DNA of 64,000 nt, taken from contig NZ_WOTN01000003.1 in the NCBI RefSeq assembly GCF_010993745.1, positions 372,001 to 436,000 on the forward strand, given 5' to 3'. Below are positions 8,599 through 17,915 of the stretch, piece by piece (the first letter of the stretch is position 1; every line of letters starts with the position of its first letter). The notes under the pieces were generated by a model. The model worked only from the letters and a program-made list of their open reading frames with translations, was not told where the DNA came from and searched no databases. The position numbers and the translations under genes were made by a program. The DNA is from Fodinicola acaciae (GTDB taxonomy: Bacteria > Actinomycetota > Actinomycetes > Mycobacteriales > HKI-0501).

Positions 8599-8846
8599 CC
8601 GGTCACCAGCCCGGCCGAGCGCAGCTGCGCCACCAACGCGGCCACGTCGTCGGCTGCCTGCTGCGTGGAAACCCGATAGCTGCGCACCAACTGACCGACG
8701 GCAGCGGTTTGGTCGTTTCCGGCCAACAAAAGCTGCACGACCATCCGGCCCGAACCGTTGACCTGCCAGAAAATCCCGGTCCGCTGGTTGAGCAGGACCA
8801 GGCCGTCCGCGGTGTCGGTCGCCGCGACTCCATCAGCCAACCGCAT
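8595..8846 (-). CDS. Lasso peptide biosynthesis B1 protein (PqqD-like RiPP recognition element)
   Basis: Stand-alone RRE that binds the precursor leader and presents it to the peptidase and cyclase. The 83-residue product has the PqqD fold signature: a beta-strand-rich N-terminus (DGLVLLNQRTGIFWQVNGSG) followed by helices (AVGQLVRSYRVSTQQAADDVAALVAQL). The ATG at 8846 is chosen because the family begins just before the VLLN strand; it overlaps the 3' end of the cyclase gene by 14 bases. The order precursor-cyclase-B1-B2 is the usual actinobacterial lasso arrangement. Confidence 0.9.
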   Translation of the reverse strand: MRLADGVAATDTADGLVLLNQRTGIFWQVNGSGRMVVQLLLAGNDQTAAVGQLVRSYRVSTQQAADDVAALVAQLRSAGLVTG

Positions 8847-10677
8847 CCGGCACCCCCGAACGGCTCCGCAGCCAGGTCTCGACGGCGAGTGTCGAGTCCA
8901 GCGCGAAAAGTGGGACATGCGGCGGAAAGAGACCGGTCGCCGCTCGGCGCAATGCGTCGCCGTCAACGAGTCCGAGATCGGCCAGCAGCGGTGCCTCGAA
9001 GACCGCGGCGAGTGCGGCCCGTTGCCGACGCCTGCCGCCGTGTACGTCCGCGCTGAACTCACCTTTGGTCGTACGCCGCAGGATCTCCGGCGGCACGACA
9101 CCGTTCATCGCCTCGACCATCAACGGTTTGTAAGCATCGGCCCGGTTCCGTTCGGCCGGATCGACCGCCAGGCAGATGTCGAGCACGCGGTCGTCCAGAA
9201 ACGGCGCCTCGATCCGTAAACCCGTCTCGGCGCCGCACAGCTGGCTGGCCAGCCGGACCGAAGAACCGAGCTGGCGCACCTGGTGGATCGCCATGTGACC
9301 GCCACGGTCGGGCGCCACAGCTTCGTGAGAGAGCTGCTGGAGCGCGCCGCGTGCGGCGTCGACCGCCGTTGGGCTCACCCATGGCGGCATCCGCATTGGT
9401 GTCGACCAACCAAACATCGCCTCCGGACCACCGAGATCCGGTGGCTGGGTCAACATTCGCGCTGTGTCGGCCAGCCATTGGCCGTATGGCCGGGAATCCT
9501 TGATCGCGCGGGCCGCATCAGTTGCGTTCCAGCGATATCTCGCCGCGCAGACGCGGAGCCGGCGGCGAGCCTGCGACCGGCCGAGCTTGCGAGCGAGCGT
9601 GTGCAGATGCGCCAGCGGCGCGTGGATGACCTCGTCGCCGCCGTGACCGGTGATGCGGATCGACGCACCGCGGTCGGCGCAAATGCGCGCTATGGCGAGG
9701 TTTCGCTGCCTGGTGCGCGTCCACAGCATCGGCTCGTCAAGCCGGCAACCGAGGTCGTCGACGCCGGCGAACATGTCCGGCAGCGAATCTGTGTCCAGCA
9801 CCAGATGGTCGGCCGTGGGCAATGCGGCGGCGGCAGCGCTGGCCCAGTGCGCGTCGTCGTGGTCCGGGCTCTCGGCACCCATCGTGACGGTGATCAGCCG
9901 GTCGGCCGTTTTGGCCGCCAGAAAGGAAAGTGGCGTCGAGTCGAGGCCGCCGGACAGGTCGGTGGCGACCACGCCACCGCGCGTACGCGCGTCGAGGGCG
10001 TGGGCCAGCTCCTCGCGCAGCAGTTTGGCACCCTCGGCCAACGAAAGTGTCGGATCGGGTGGGCTCCACCGGCGTACGCAGCGAGTGGCCCGATGCGCGT
10101 CGATCCGCAGATAGCTGTCCGGCGGCACGGCCCGGACACCTGGCCACAGATCCGGCCGGTCGAGCAGGGCGGTCGGAATCGACGGATAGAGCAGCCGGAC
10201 CGCCAGCTTTTCGGTCGGGACACTGGCGACTCCGGCGATCGCCGCCAGCACGTCGGCGCGGTCGCTGACCACCGGAAGGTCCGCGACGCGGCGGTGAAAC
10301 AGACGGCGTACGCCGGAAACGCTGCCCTGCACGCGGACCTCGCCGCCGACGGCGGCGATGAGATGGAAGCTTCCGGACACCGCCGCGCCGATCCGGTCGA
10401 ACTCGTCGATGCTGTCGATTCCGTTGGCCAGCGCCGCCAGCTGGCCGGCCGACGCGTCGTGACAGCCGATCAGGACGACCCGCACGGGCCCCGCCTGGAC
10501 GGCCAACAGTCGCGCCGGCGGCCAATGTCCGATGATCCACGGCCGCCCGGACGGGTGAGCGATCTGGTCACTCACCCCTCCGGCGAATCCCCAACCGGCA
10601 CCGCGATCGGCGTCAGGCAGCACGACGAACCAGTCGCCGCTCCACTCTTTCCCCGATATTCCGGTGAAACCGGTCAA
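8833..10677 (-). CDS. Lasso peptide cyclase (asparagine synthetase-like, McjC type)
   Basis: ATP-dependent macrolactam synthetase that adenylates the acceptor Asp/Glu side chain and joins it to the new N-terminus of the core. The 614-residue product has an N-terminal glutaminase-like domain lacking an initial catalytic Cys, then the AMP-forming synthetase domain with the pyrophosphate loop SGGLDST at 242-248, and further AsnB-like motifs including GHGGDEVIHAP and EAPFLDDRVLDICLA. The start is TTG at 10677, fused to the precursor stop as TTGA, so translation is coupled to the precursor. This ties the enzyme to the peptide encoded just upstream. Confidence 0.93.
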   Translation of the reverse strand: MTGFTGISGKEWSGDWFVVLPDADRGAGWGFAGGVSDQIAHPSGRPWIIGHWPPARLLAVQAGPVRVVLIGCHDASAGQLAALANGIDSIDEFDRIGAAVSGSFHLIAAVGGEVRVQGSVSGVRRLFHRRVADLPVVSDRADVLAAIAGVASVPTEKLAVRLLYPSIPTALLDRPDLWPGVRAVPPDSYLRIDAHRATRCVRRWSPPDPTLSLAEGAKLLREELAHALDARTRGGVVATDLSGGLDSTPLSFLAAKTADRLITVTMGAESPDHDDAHWASAAAAALPTADHLVLDTDSLPDMFAGVDDLGCRLDEPMLWTRTRQRNLAIARICADRGASIRITGHGGDEVIHAPLAHLHTLARKLGRSQARRRLRVCAARYRWNATDAARAIKDSRPYGQWLADTARMLTQPPDLGGPEAMFGWSTPMRMPPWVSPTAVDAARGALQQLSHEAVAPDRGGHMAIHQVRQLGSSVRLASQLCGAETGLRIEAPFLDDRVLDICLAVDPAERNRADAYKPLMVEAMNGVVPPEILRRTTKGEFSADVHGGRRRQRAALAAVFEAPLLADLGLVDGDALRRAATGLFPPHVPLFALDSTLAVETWLRSRSGVPDAVG

Positions 10678-10820
10678 CTGGTGTAGCCGTTGCCGGTGTC
10701 GGCGTCGTAGAGCAGGTAAGCCGATCCCCTGGTCAGATCCGCGAAGGTGCCCACCTCGGCGACCATCGGCGGCTCGTACGCTTCCCGCTGCTCGGCGGTC
10801 TTTTCGACTTCCTCGTGCAT
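10674..10820 (-). CDS. Lasso peptide precursor; predicted core GSAYLLYDADTGNGYTS
   Basis: A 48-residue precursor directly upstream of the cyclase, with a strong AGGAGG eight bases before its ATG. The leader shows the RRE-binding motif YEPPMVAEVGTF at 15-26 (YxxPxLxxxGxF with Val for Leu) and Thr30 at the penultimate leader position, both standard in lasso leaders. Cleavage after Arg31 would release a 17-residue core beginning with Gly. An isopeptide bond from Gly1 to Asp8 would give the common 8-residue ring, leaving the tail ADTGNGYTS. Asp10 is too distant for the usual 7-9 residue ring. There is no Cys, so it would be a class II lasso peptide. I do not recognise the core among known lasso peptides. 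The predicted ring-closed monoisotopic mass from my own addition is about 1748.75 Da. Confidence 0.9.
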   Translation of the reverse strand: MHEEVEKTAEQREAYEPPMVAEVGTFADLTRGSAYLLYDADTGNGYTS

Positions 10821-10834
10821 CCGCGTCCTCCTCA

Positions 10835-10852
10835 GGCGTCGATGACGACGCC
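10835..10852. promoter_or_regulatory. Inverted repeat in the leader region of the lasso precursor gene
   Basis: GGCGTCG-ATGA-CGACGCC is a perfect 7-bp inverted repeat ending about 15 bases upstream of the precursor ATG and next to its Shine-Dalgarno sequence. It could be an operator or an RNA hairpin that affects translation of the lasso operon. The role is inferred from position only. Confidence 0.4.
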
Positions 10853-10912
10853 AGACGATACCCCGCACAGGACGCTTCGCGGTAGACCAGTTTTAGCGCA
10901 ACATCGTTATCG

Positions 10913-11995
10913 TCACTCGGCTATCGAGGTCAACGGCACCGGCGACGGGCGCTGACAGGTGCTCTCGACGCTGACGGCTCGGCCGGAATTGGCCGAGGAC
11001 AGCAGCGATTCCATGATGTCCAGGACGTGGAAGGCCAGCCGGCCGCTCGCACGCGGCTCGGTCTCGGTCGCCATCTCGGCCAGGCCATAGCCGCGCGCCG
11101 CGTCTCGATAGCCGGCGCTCACCTCGAGCCGCCGCCAGTCGGGCTCGCCGATCTCGCGTACGAGCACGTCTCCGTCGAAGGTGTTGGGGTCCGGGACGAC
11201 CAGCGAGCCTTCGGTGCCGTGCACCTCGATCGGCGACGACCGGGTCGCGGCCACATCGAAACTCATGAGCAGCGTGGAAAGCGCGCCGGACCGGTGCGTG
11301 AGCACGCCGGTGACATGCGTGTCGGTCGAGACCGGAATTGTCTCGCCGGCGCGCGACCCCGATCCGATGACGCGCTCCGATTTCGGCCGGCTGGACGCGC
11401 CGACCACCGAGACGACCGGACCGAGCAGTGTCACCAACGCGCTCAGGTAATACGGTCCCATGTCCAGCAGCGGACCGCCGCCTGGCAGATAATAGAAATC
11501 CGGGTTCGGATGCCAGCGCTCGTGTCCTGGCGTGACCATCGTCGCGGTCGCGGCGACCGGAACGCCGATCGCACCACTGTCGACCGCCTGCCGCGCGGTC
11601 TGCGTGCCGGTGCCGAGCACGGTGTCCGGGGCACAGCCGACGCGTACGCCGGCGGCATCGGCCTCATACAACACTTTCCGCGCGTCCGCGACGGTCGCCG
11701 CCAACGGTTTTTCGCCATACACCGACTTTCCGGCCGCGATCGCCTTCAGCGCCACCTCGGCGTGCGCGGCCGGCACGGTAAGGTTGAGGACGACCTCGAC
11801 GTCGGTGTCGTCAACCAGCTCGCTGACGGCCAACACTCGCACACCGGGTCGGCTGCTCGCCACCGTTTCCGCGCGCGACCGGTCGAGATCGGCGACGGCC
11901 GCCAGGCGTACGCCGCTCAGCCGGTCAAGTGTCGCCAGATAATGTCCGGAAATCGCGCCGCAGCCGACGATGCCGACACTCAGCGGCTTGCCCAC
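10913..11995 (-). CDS. Gfo/Idh/MocA-family NAD(P)-dependent oxidoreductase
   Basis: Sugar or polyol dehydrogenase-like protein of 360 residues. The N-terminal Rossmann fold shows VGIVGCGAISGHYL, and the family EKPLA motif (GEKPLAATVADAR) marks the cofactor and substrate boundary. The C-terminal alpha/beta domain includes GGGPLLDMGPYYLSAL, where the conserved Asp and nearby His/Tyr form the catalytic region. The GTG start at 11995 has GAGGT five bases upstream and overlaps the ThuA-like gene by 16 bases. The partner protein suggests disaccharide or keto-sugar metabolism, as in thu-type clusters; the exact substrate cannot be told. Confidence 0.85.
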   Translation of the reverse strand: MGKPLSVGIVGCGAISGHYLATLDRLSGVRLAAVADLDRSRAETVASSRPGVRVLAVSELVDDTDVEVVLNLTVPAAHAEVALKAIAAGKSVYGEKPLAATVADARKVLYEADAAGVRVGCAPDTVLGTGTQTARQAVDSGAIGVPVAATATMVTPGHERWHPNPDFYYLPGGGPLLDMGPYYLSALVTLLGPVVSVVGASSRPKSERVIGSGSRAGETIPVSTDTHVTGVLTHRSGALSTLLMSFDVAATRSSPIEVHGTEGSLVVPDPNTFDGDVLVREIGEPDWRRLEVSAGYRDAARGYGLAEMATETEPRASGRLAFHVLDIMESLLSSANSGRAVSVESTCQRPSPVPLTSIAE

Positions 11996-12669
11996 AGCAA
12001 ACCTCGCTCGATAATGGTCCGTACGCTCGGATTTTCCAGCACGTCCATGCTGTGTCCAGGTGTGGCCACGAAAATCCGGCCGTCCCCCCACTGCCTGGTC
12101 CAGACCGCCGGCGACGTGACCTCGCGTTTCCACGGGTCCCATGGGCGCACTTTCTGGGTGGTGGTCGCGAGAACGTCGACGTAGTCGTCGGACAGCACCC
12201 AGTATTGTTCGGTCACCAGATCGAAATCGTCGATACCTTCGGTGATCGGATGCGTCTTTCCGGCTGGCAAAACGTTGATTCTGTACGGCACGTAGTTGTC
12301 GTCCGGCAGACCGGCCGGCTCGGCGCTTTTGCCAGGATGGCAGGCAAACTGGCCGCCGATCAGATGCAGATAATCTGACGAGTTGCGAAACGAGTCGGCG
12401 ATGCCACCATGCCAGCCGCCGAGCCCGGTGCCGGCCTGCACGGCCTGTCGCAGCCCGGCGAGCTCGGCCGGCTCGATCGTCCCCATCGTGTAACACTGCA
12501 CCACGAGATCGACGGTCGCCATGTAGTCGGCATCCGCGTACGGCGCCGGCGAGCCCGCCGTCCGCACCGAAAAACCGTTGTTCTCAAGGAATGGGATGAA
12601 CATGTCGGTGGCCGGAACGGGTACGTGCCCATCCCAGCCACCCCGCACGACCAAGGCATTTCGACTCAC
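11980..12669 (-). CDS. ThuA-like (trehalose utilisation) domain protein
   Basis: Class I glutamine-amidotransferase-fold protein of 229 residues belonging to the ThuA family. Visible family features are LVVRGGWDGHVP at the N-terminus, VVQCYTMGTI, the GLGGWHGGIADSFR turn, LIGGQFACHPG, and the conserved HPITEGIDDF and TPGHSMDVLENP segments. ThuA proteins act with Gfo/Idh/MocA dehydrogenases in oxidation of trehalose and related sugars, and here the two genes overlap. The start is a GTG at 12669. No transporter is adjacent, so the substrate remains open. Confidence 0.82.
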   Translation of the reverse strand: MSRNALVVRGGWDGHVPVPATDMFIPFLENNGFSVRTAGSPAPYADADYMATVDLVVQCYTMGTIEPAELAGLRQAVQAGTGLGGWHGGIADSFRNSSDYLHLIGGQFACHPGKSAEPAGLPDDNYVPYRINVLPAGKTHPITEGIDDFDLVTEQYWVLSDDYVDVLATTTQKVRPWDPWKREVTSPAVWTRQWGDGRIFVATPGHSMDVLENPSVRTIIERGLLWASR

Positions 12670-12913
12670 ACCACGACCCTAATATCGCCGGTTTCGGAAA
12701 ACCAGCACCCGCCACATCCGGTCGCCAGCAGCGGAGCACAAGTCCGCTTGATATCTTGTTAAGCAACTATTACGCGCCCGCCGCGCAGGCGAAAAACCCA
12801 ACCATCTCCCCATCGCACCATGCAGCACTGCGACCACCGCCCCACCCCAACACCACCACACGCCGACTCGCTGATCCCGCCGCACCCCCCGCGGCTGGAT
12901 CAGCACAGCCGAC

Positions 12914-15900
12914 TCACCCAGAGGCCGAGGCCCGGATGACGGTGCGGATCTGGCGCAGCAGCACGGACAGGGTCGCCAGGTCGCTGCCGAGCTCGTCGAT
13001 GTCGCGCAGGCTCGCCTGTACGCGCGCCAGCGACGGGCGGTTGGCGGCGATCCACTCCTTGACCCGCTCGTGCGGACCCAGGTTGTCCGGGGTGGACTGG
13101 ATGACCTCCGCGGTGAACTCGGCCATCGCGGCGTAGAGGTCATAGCGCAGCGCCATCCTGGCCAGCGACTTCCACCGGTCGTCGCGTTTGAGGTCGGAGA
13201 TCCGGTCGAGCAGTGCCTCCATCTCGAAGCGTTCGGCGACCGCGAAATAGACCTCGGCGACCTCGGTCGGCGGCTGGCCGCTGCGGTTGGCGACCTCGAC
13301 CACGTCGAGCAGGCCGAAAGCGTAGATCAGCCGCACCGCCTGCCGGGAGACCTCGGTCGGTACGCCTTCCGCGCACAGCTGCGCGACCTCGGCTTCGATC
13401 GCCTCGCGTTCGCGCGGACCGCGCATCTGCTCGACTTTCGGCAGCAGCTCGGCGACGGCGGGGCGGAAGCGCGCGACCTCGGCGCTGACGTCGATCGGTG
13501 GCCGCCGGCTCTGCAGCAGCCAGCGGGTCGCGCGGTCGACCAGCCGGCGGCTGCGCAGATAGAGCTGCGTCTGCGCGGCGGTCGGCACGTGTACGTCGAG
13601 TTTTTCCGCCTCGGCCCACACTTCCCGCAGTCCGAAGACCTGCCGGACGACCTCGGCGGCGCGTACGACGTCGACCACGTCGGCGCCGGTTTCCTCCACC
13701 GCACGGAAAACGAACGACGTGCCGCCGCGGTCGACACAGTCGTTGACGACCCGCGTGGTGATGATGTCGCGCCGCAGCGGATGCGACTTCATCAGCTCGG
13801 CGAAGTTTTCCCGCAGCGGCGTGGGGAAATAGTCGACGAGCGTCGGCATGCACCAGTCCTCGTCCGGCAGGTCGGACGCGGCGATGTCCTGTTCCAGGCC
13901 GATTTTCACGTACGCCAGCAAAACCGACAGCTCCGGCGAGGTGAGGCCGCGGCCGGCCGCCTCGCGCTCCCGCATCTCCTCGACCGACGGCAGAAACTCC
14001 AGTGCGCGGTCGAGCCGGCCTTCGGCTTCCAGCGCGCGGAGTTGCCGCTCGTGTACGGTCACCATCGGCCCGGCGCCGGAGCGAGCGTTGCCGAGCGCGA
14101 TGTTCTGTTCGTAGTTGTCCTGCAAAACCAGGTGTGCGAGCTCGTCGGTCATCTGCGCCAGCAGCGAGTTGCGCTCCTGTTCGGCCAGCTGGCCGGAGGA
14201 AATCGCGCCGTCCAACAGGATCTTGATGTTGACCTCGCGGTCGGAGGTGTCCACGCCGGCGGAGTTGTCGATCGCGTCGGTGTTGATCCGGCCGCCGGCG
14301 AGCGCGTACTCGATCCGGCCGCGCTGGGTGAAGCCGAGGTTGCCGCCTTCTCCGACGACCTTGCAGCGCAGGTCACGACCGTTGACGCGGACGCCGTCGT
14401 TGGTCTTGTCGCCGACGTCGGCGTGTGTTTCGGTGCTGGCCTTGACATACGTGCCGATGCCACCGTTCCACAGCAGGTCGACCGGCGCCATCAGGATCTG
14501 CCGGATCAGCTCGGCCGGTGCCAGCTTGGTAACGGTCGGGTCGGAGATCCCCAGCGCGGTGGCCATTTCCGCGCTGATCGGGATGGATTTGGCCGTACGT
14601 GGGAAAACTCCACCGCCGGCCGAGATCAGCGAGGTGTCATAGTCGGCCCACGACGAGCGCGGCAGGTCGAAAAGCCGGCGCCGCTCAGCATACGAGGTGG
14701 CCGCGACCGGCTTCGGATCGACGAAGATGTGCCGGTGGTCGAAGGCGGCGACCAGCCGGATGTGCTCGGACAGCAGCATTCCGTTGCCGAAAACGTCACC
14801 GGACATGTCGCCGATGCCGACCGCGGTGAAGTCCTCGGTCTGGGTGTCGTGGCCGAGCTCGCGGAAATGCCGTTTCACCGACTCCCAGGCACCGCGCGAG
14901 GTGATCCCCATCTTCTTGTGGTCGTAACCCTGCGAACCACCGGAGGCGAACGCGTCTCCCAGCCAGAAGCCGTATTCCTTGGCGATCGAGTTGGCCAGGT
15001 CGCTGAAGGTCGCGGTGCCTTTGTCCGCCGCGACAACCAAATAGCTGTCGTCGTCATCGTGTCGTACGACATCTGTCGCCGGAATGACCTCGGTGGTGCC
15101 GTCGGTGTTGGCGTTACGGTTGTCGGTCAGGTCCAGCAGACCGGAGATGAACATCCGATAGCAGGCCTGTCCCTCGGCCAGGAAAGCCTCCCGGTCGGTG
15201 CTCGCCGGCGGCCGCTTCAGTACGAAGCCTCCCTTGGCGCCGACCGGCACGATCACCGAGTTTTTCACCATCTGCGCCTTGACCAGGCCGAGCACCTCGG
15301 TGCGGAAGTCGTCCCGCCGGTCCGACCAGCGCAGGCCGCCGCGGGCGATCGGCCCGAACCGCAAGTGTACGCCTTCAAACCGTGGTGAGTAGACGAAAAT
15401 CTCGTACTTCGGCCTCGGCGCCGGCAGGTCGGGCACCATCGACGGGTCGATTTTCAGTGCCAGATAGGGCTTTGGCCGGCCGTCCCGGCCGCGCTGGAAG
15501 TAGTTGGTGCGCGTGGTCGCCAAAATAGTGGCGAGCAGGCTGCGCATGATCCGGTCGGCGTCCAGGCTCTCGACCGAGTCCAGCTCGGCGGTGAGCTTGG
15601 CGACCAACTCCTCGGCGCGCGTGTTTCGCTCGTCCATCGGCAGCTTCAGGCCGGGGTCGAACCGCAGCAGGAACAGGTCGACCAGGCCGCCGGCGATGCC
15701 GGGGTTTTGCGCCAGGGTGGTGGAAACCAGCCGGTCGGAATAGACCTGACCGACCTGCCGGCGATATTTCGCGTACGCGCGCAACACCGACACCTGCTGC
15801 CAGGTCAGGCCGGCGCCGAGCACCAGCGCGTTCAGACCGTCCACTTCGGACTCTCCGCGCCAGCACGCGGAAAACGCGTTTTGCACCGGACCGCGTACGG

Positions 15901-17791
15901 CGTCGGCGTCGACCCCTATGCATTCCCCGAGACCGAAGTCATAGACCCAGGCGGTGTCCTCCGGACGGTTGTCGCCATTCGCGTCCAGCCGGTGGAAGCG
16001 GAACGGCCGCTCGTCGAAGACCTTCACTCCCATCGACTGCAACACCGGCAACACGTCGGACAGCGACATCGGCTCCAGCAGCCGGCGTACGGTGAAGCGC
16101 AGCTCGTCGTTTTTGCGATAGAGATGCGTGCCGAGATCTCCCGGCTCTTCCAGCATCTCCAGCCGCGACACGTCCTCGGCCGCCTCCAGGACGGTGTGTT
16201 CTTCCTTGTACGCCTCGGGAAAAGCCGGCCCATAGCGGCGCACCAGCACGCGCGCCTGCTCCTCACCGACCGATTCCTGCATGGCGGCGGCGAAGTCGTC
16301 GTCCCAGGAGCGGGTCGCGGCGACGAGCCTTTCCTGCAGCGCGGCCACGTCGATGTGGTCCGGTGGGTCGGTCGGGTCGGTGCGTACGGTGAAATGCACG
16401 CGCGCCATCAGGTCTTCGGTGACCCGCGTGGTGTAGTCCAGCCCGACACCGTTGAGCGCCTCGGTCAGGATTTCCTGCATCCGCACCCGGTTTTTGGTCG
16501 TGTAGCGGTCGCGCGGCATGTAGACCAGGCACGAGATGAACCGGCCGTACGAGTCGCGCCGGACGAACAGCCGCAGCACGCGGCGGCCGGCCATCCGCAA
16601 CACACCCATCGAGGTGTCGTAGATCTCGTCGGTCGGTGCCTGGAAGAACTCGTCGCGCGGATAGGTCTCCAGGATGGAGATCAGGTCCTTGCCGGAGTGA
16701 CTGTTCTTGGACAGCCCCGATCTGGTCAGGATGTCGGCGACTTTCCGCCGCACGACTGGGAGTTTCTTGACACTTTCCAGATAGGCCGCCGAGGAGAACA
16801 GACCGAGGAAACGGCGTTCGCCGATGACTTCTCCGTCGTTGCCGAAGACTTTGATGCCGATGTAGTCCAGATAGGCGCTGCGGTGCACGGTCGAGCGCGA
16901 GTTGGCCTTGGTGATGACCAGCAGCCGTTTTTCCTTGATACGGTCGCGCGCGGCGGCCGGCATCGACTTCAGCGAGCGGACCTGCGTCTGGTCCTGGCGC
17001 AGGATGCCGAGGCCGGTCGACGGCACGGCGGCCAGATACGGATGGCCCGCGCCGTCCTCCCCCAGCTCGTACTCGCGATAGCCGAGAAAGGTGAAGTGGT
17101 CGTCGGCGAGCCAGCGCAGCAGCTCGCGGCTGTCCTCCACGTCCTTGGCCGGCACCGGCAGCAGGCCACCGCCGTCGTCCAGCTCGGCGGCCAGGTTGAG
17201 CGCGGTGTCGCGCATCCGCGGCCAGTCCTCGACCGCCTCCCGTACGTCGGTGAGGACTTCCTGCAGGTCGTTGTGGATCGCGGTCAGCTCGGCCTCGTTA
17301 CGGGTCCGGTCGACCTCCAGGTGCATCCACGACTCGGCCAGGCCCTCGTCAGCCGGCACCTCGGACAGCGCGCCGAGCACCTCGCGCCGCACCACCAGCT
17401 GCGGATGGACGACCAGGTGCACGGTCAGGTTGTGGCGGGACAGCGCCGCGGTGACCGAATCGACCAGGAACGGCATGTCGTCGGTGACGATCTCGACCAG
17501 CGTGTGGCCACCGGCCCAGGTGGCCTTGGCCGGGTCCGGTGTGTGAATGCGCATCCGCAGCTCGCCAGTGACCCGCTGCTCGGCCAGCTCGCGGTGGGAA
17601 CGTACGGCGGTGAGCAGGTCCTCCGGAGCGCGGCCGGCCAGGTCGTCGGCCGGCACCATCCCCCAGTAGCGCCTGACCAGTGCCGCCGTCCGCGCGTCGG
17701 GTGCGCGCTCGGCGGCGGCGCCGACCAGATCGCTCACACCCTCCAGGTTGCCGTCTCTTCCAGCGTCGTCCAACGGCGCTTCGGTACGCAT
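12914..17791 (-). CDS. gdh: NAD-specific glutamate dehydrogenase, 180-kDa type
   Basis: Converts glutamate to 2-oxoglutarate and ammonia with NAD+, mainly catabolic. The 1625-residue product matches the ~1600-residue L_180 family first seen in Streptomyces and Mycobacterium. The N-terminal half contains ACT-like regulatory segments (for example TWAGGHTLVEIVTDDMPFLV and HFTFLGYREYEL). The dehydrogenase core follows at about residues 800-1200, with GGLRWSDRRDDFRTEVLGLV, the substrate-binding KGGFVLKRPP near 850 and the NAD-fold GIGDMSGDVFGNG near 990. A long C-terminal domain completes it. The ATG at 17791 is chosen for AAGGAG seven bases upstream. It stands alone, with a 244-bp gap downstream in which I see nothing. 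Confidence 0.95.
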   Translation of the reverse strand: MRTEAPLDDAGRDGNLEGVSDLVGAAAERAPDARTAALVRRYWGMVPADDLAGRAPEDLLTAVRSHRELAEQRVTGELRMRIHTPDPAKATWAGGHTLVEIVTDDMPFLVDSVTAALSRHNLTVHLVVHPQLVVRREVLGALSEVPADEGLAESWMHLEVDRTRNEAELTAIHNDLQEVLTDVREAVEDWPRMRDTALNLAAELDDGGGLLPVPAKDVEDSRELLRWLADDHFTFLGYREYELGEDGAGHPYLAAVPSTGLGILRQDQTQVRSLKSMPAAARDRIKEKRLLVITKANSRSTVHRSAYLDYIGIKVFGNDGEVIGERRFLGLFSSAAYLESVKKLPVVRRKVADILTRSGLSKNSHSGKDLISILETYPRDEFFQAPTDEIYDTSMGVLRMAGRRVLRLFVRRDSYGRFISCLVYMPRDRYTTKNRVRMQEILTEALNGVGLDYTTRVTEDLMARVHFTVRTDPTDPPDHIDVAALQERLVAATRSWDDDFAAAMQESVGEEQARVLVRRYGPAFPEAYKEEHTVLEAAEDVSRLEMLEEPGDLGTHLYRKNDELRFTVRRLLEPMSLSDVLPVLQSMGVKVFDERPFRFHRLDANGDNRPEDTAWVYDFGLGECIGVDADAVRGPVQNAFSACWRGESEVDGLNALVLGAGLTWQQVSVLRAYAKYRRQVGQVYSDRLVSTTLAQNPGIAGGLVDLFLLRFDPGLKLPMDERNTRAEELVAKLTAELDSVESLDADRIMRSLLATILATTRTNYFQRGRDGRPKPYLALKIDPSMVPDLPAPRPKYEIFVYSPRFEGVHLRFGPIARGGLRWSDRRDDFRTEVLGLVKAQMVKNSVIVPVGAKGGFVLKRPPASTDREAFLAEGQACYRMFISGLLDLTDNRNANTDGTTEVIPATDVVRHDDDDSYLVVAADKGTATFSDLANSIAKEYGFWLGDAFASGGSQGYDHKKMGITSRGAWESVKRHFRELGHDTQTEDFTAVGIGDMSGDVFGNGMLLSEHIRLVAAFDHRHIFVDPKPVAATSYAERRRLFDLPRSSWADYDTSLISAGGGVFPRTAKSIPISAEMATALGISDPTVTKLAPAELIRQILMAPVDLLWNGGIGTYVKASTETHADVGDKTNDGVRVNGRDLRCKVVGEGGNLGFTQRGRIEYALAGGRINTDAIDNSAGVDTSDREVNIKILLDGAISSGQLAEQERNSLLAQMTDELAHLVLQDNYEQNIALGNARSGAGPMVTVHERQLRALEAEGRLDRALEFLPSVEEMREREAAGRGLTSPELSVLLAYVKIGLEQDIAASDLPDEDWCMPTLVDYFPTPLRENFAELMKSHPLRRDIITTRVVNDCVDRGGTSFVFRAVEETGADVVDVVRAAEVVRQVFGLREVWAEAEKLDVHVPTAAQTQLYLRSRRLVDRATRWLLQSRRPPIDVSAEVARFRPAVAELLPKVEQMRGPREREAIEAEVAQLCAEGVPTEVSRQAVRLIYAFGLLDVVEVANRSGQPPTEVAEVYFAVAERFEMEALLDRISDLKRDDRWKSLARMALRYDLYAAMAEFTAEVIQSTPDNLGPHERVKEWIAANRPSLARVQASLRDIDELGSDLATLSVLLRQIRTVIRASASG

Positions 17792-17915
17792 CGGTCCGCT
17801 CCTTCGACATCCACGCCTTTGTGGTGACGCTTCAACCCTACTGACCGTCCCGTCAAGACCCACGGCCACTCTGCATCGGTCATTGTGCCTTGACCCGCTC
17901 GCGCCACACCTCTAC

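Noticed and set aside
12670-12913. Possible small gene in the gap downstream of glutamate dehydrogenase
   Set aside because: No ribosome site, domain or terminator could be supported; the translations are Pro/Thr-rich noise.
13070-17827. Long plus-strand frames opposite the glutamate dehydrogenase
   Set aside because: They are antisense to a well-supported 1625-residue enzyme and have no recognisable domain.
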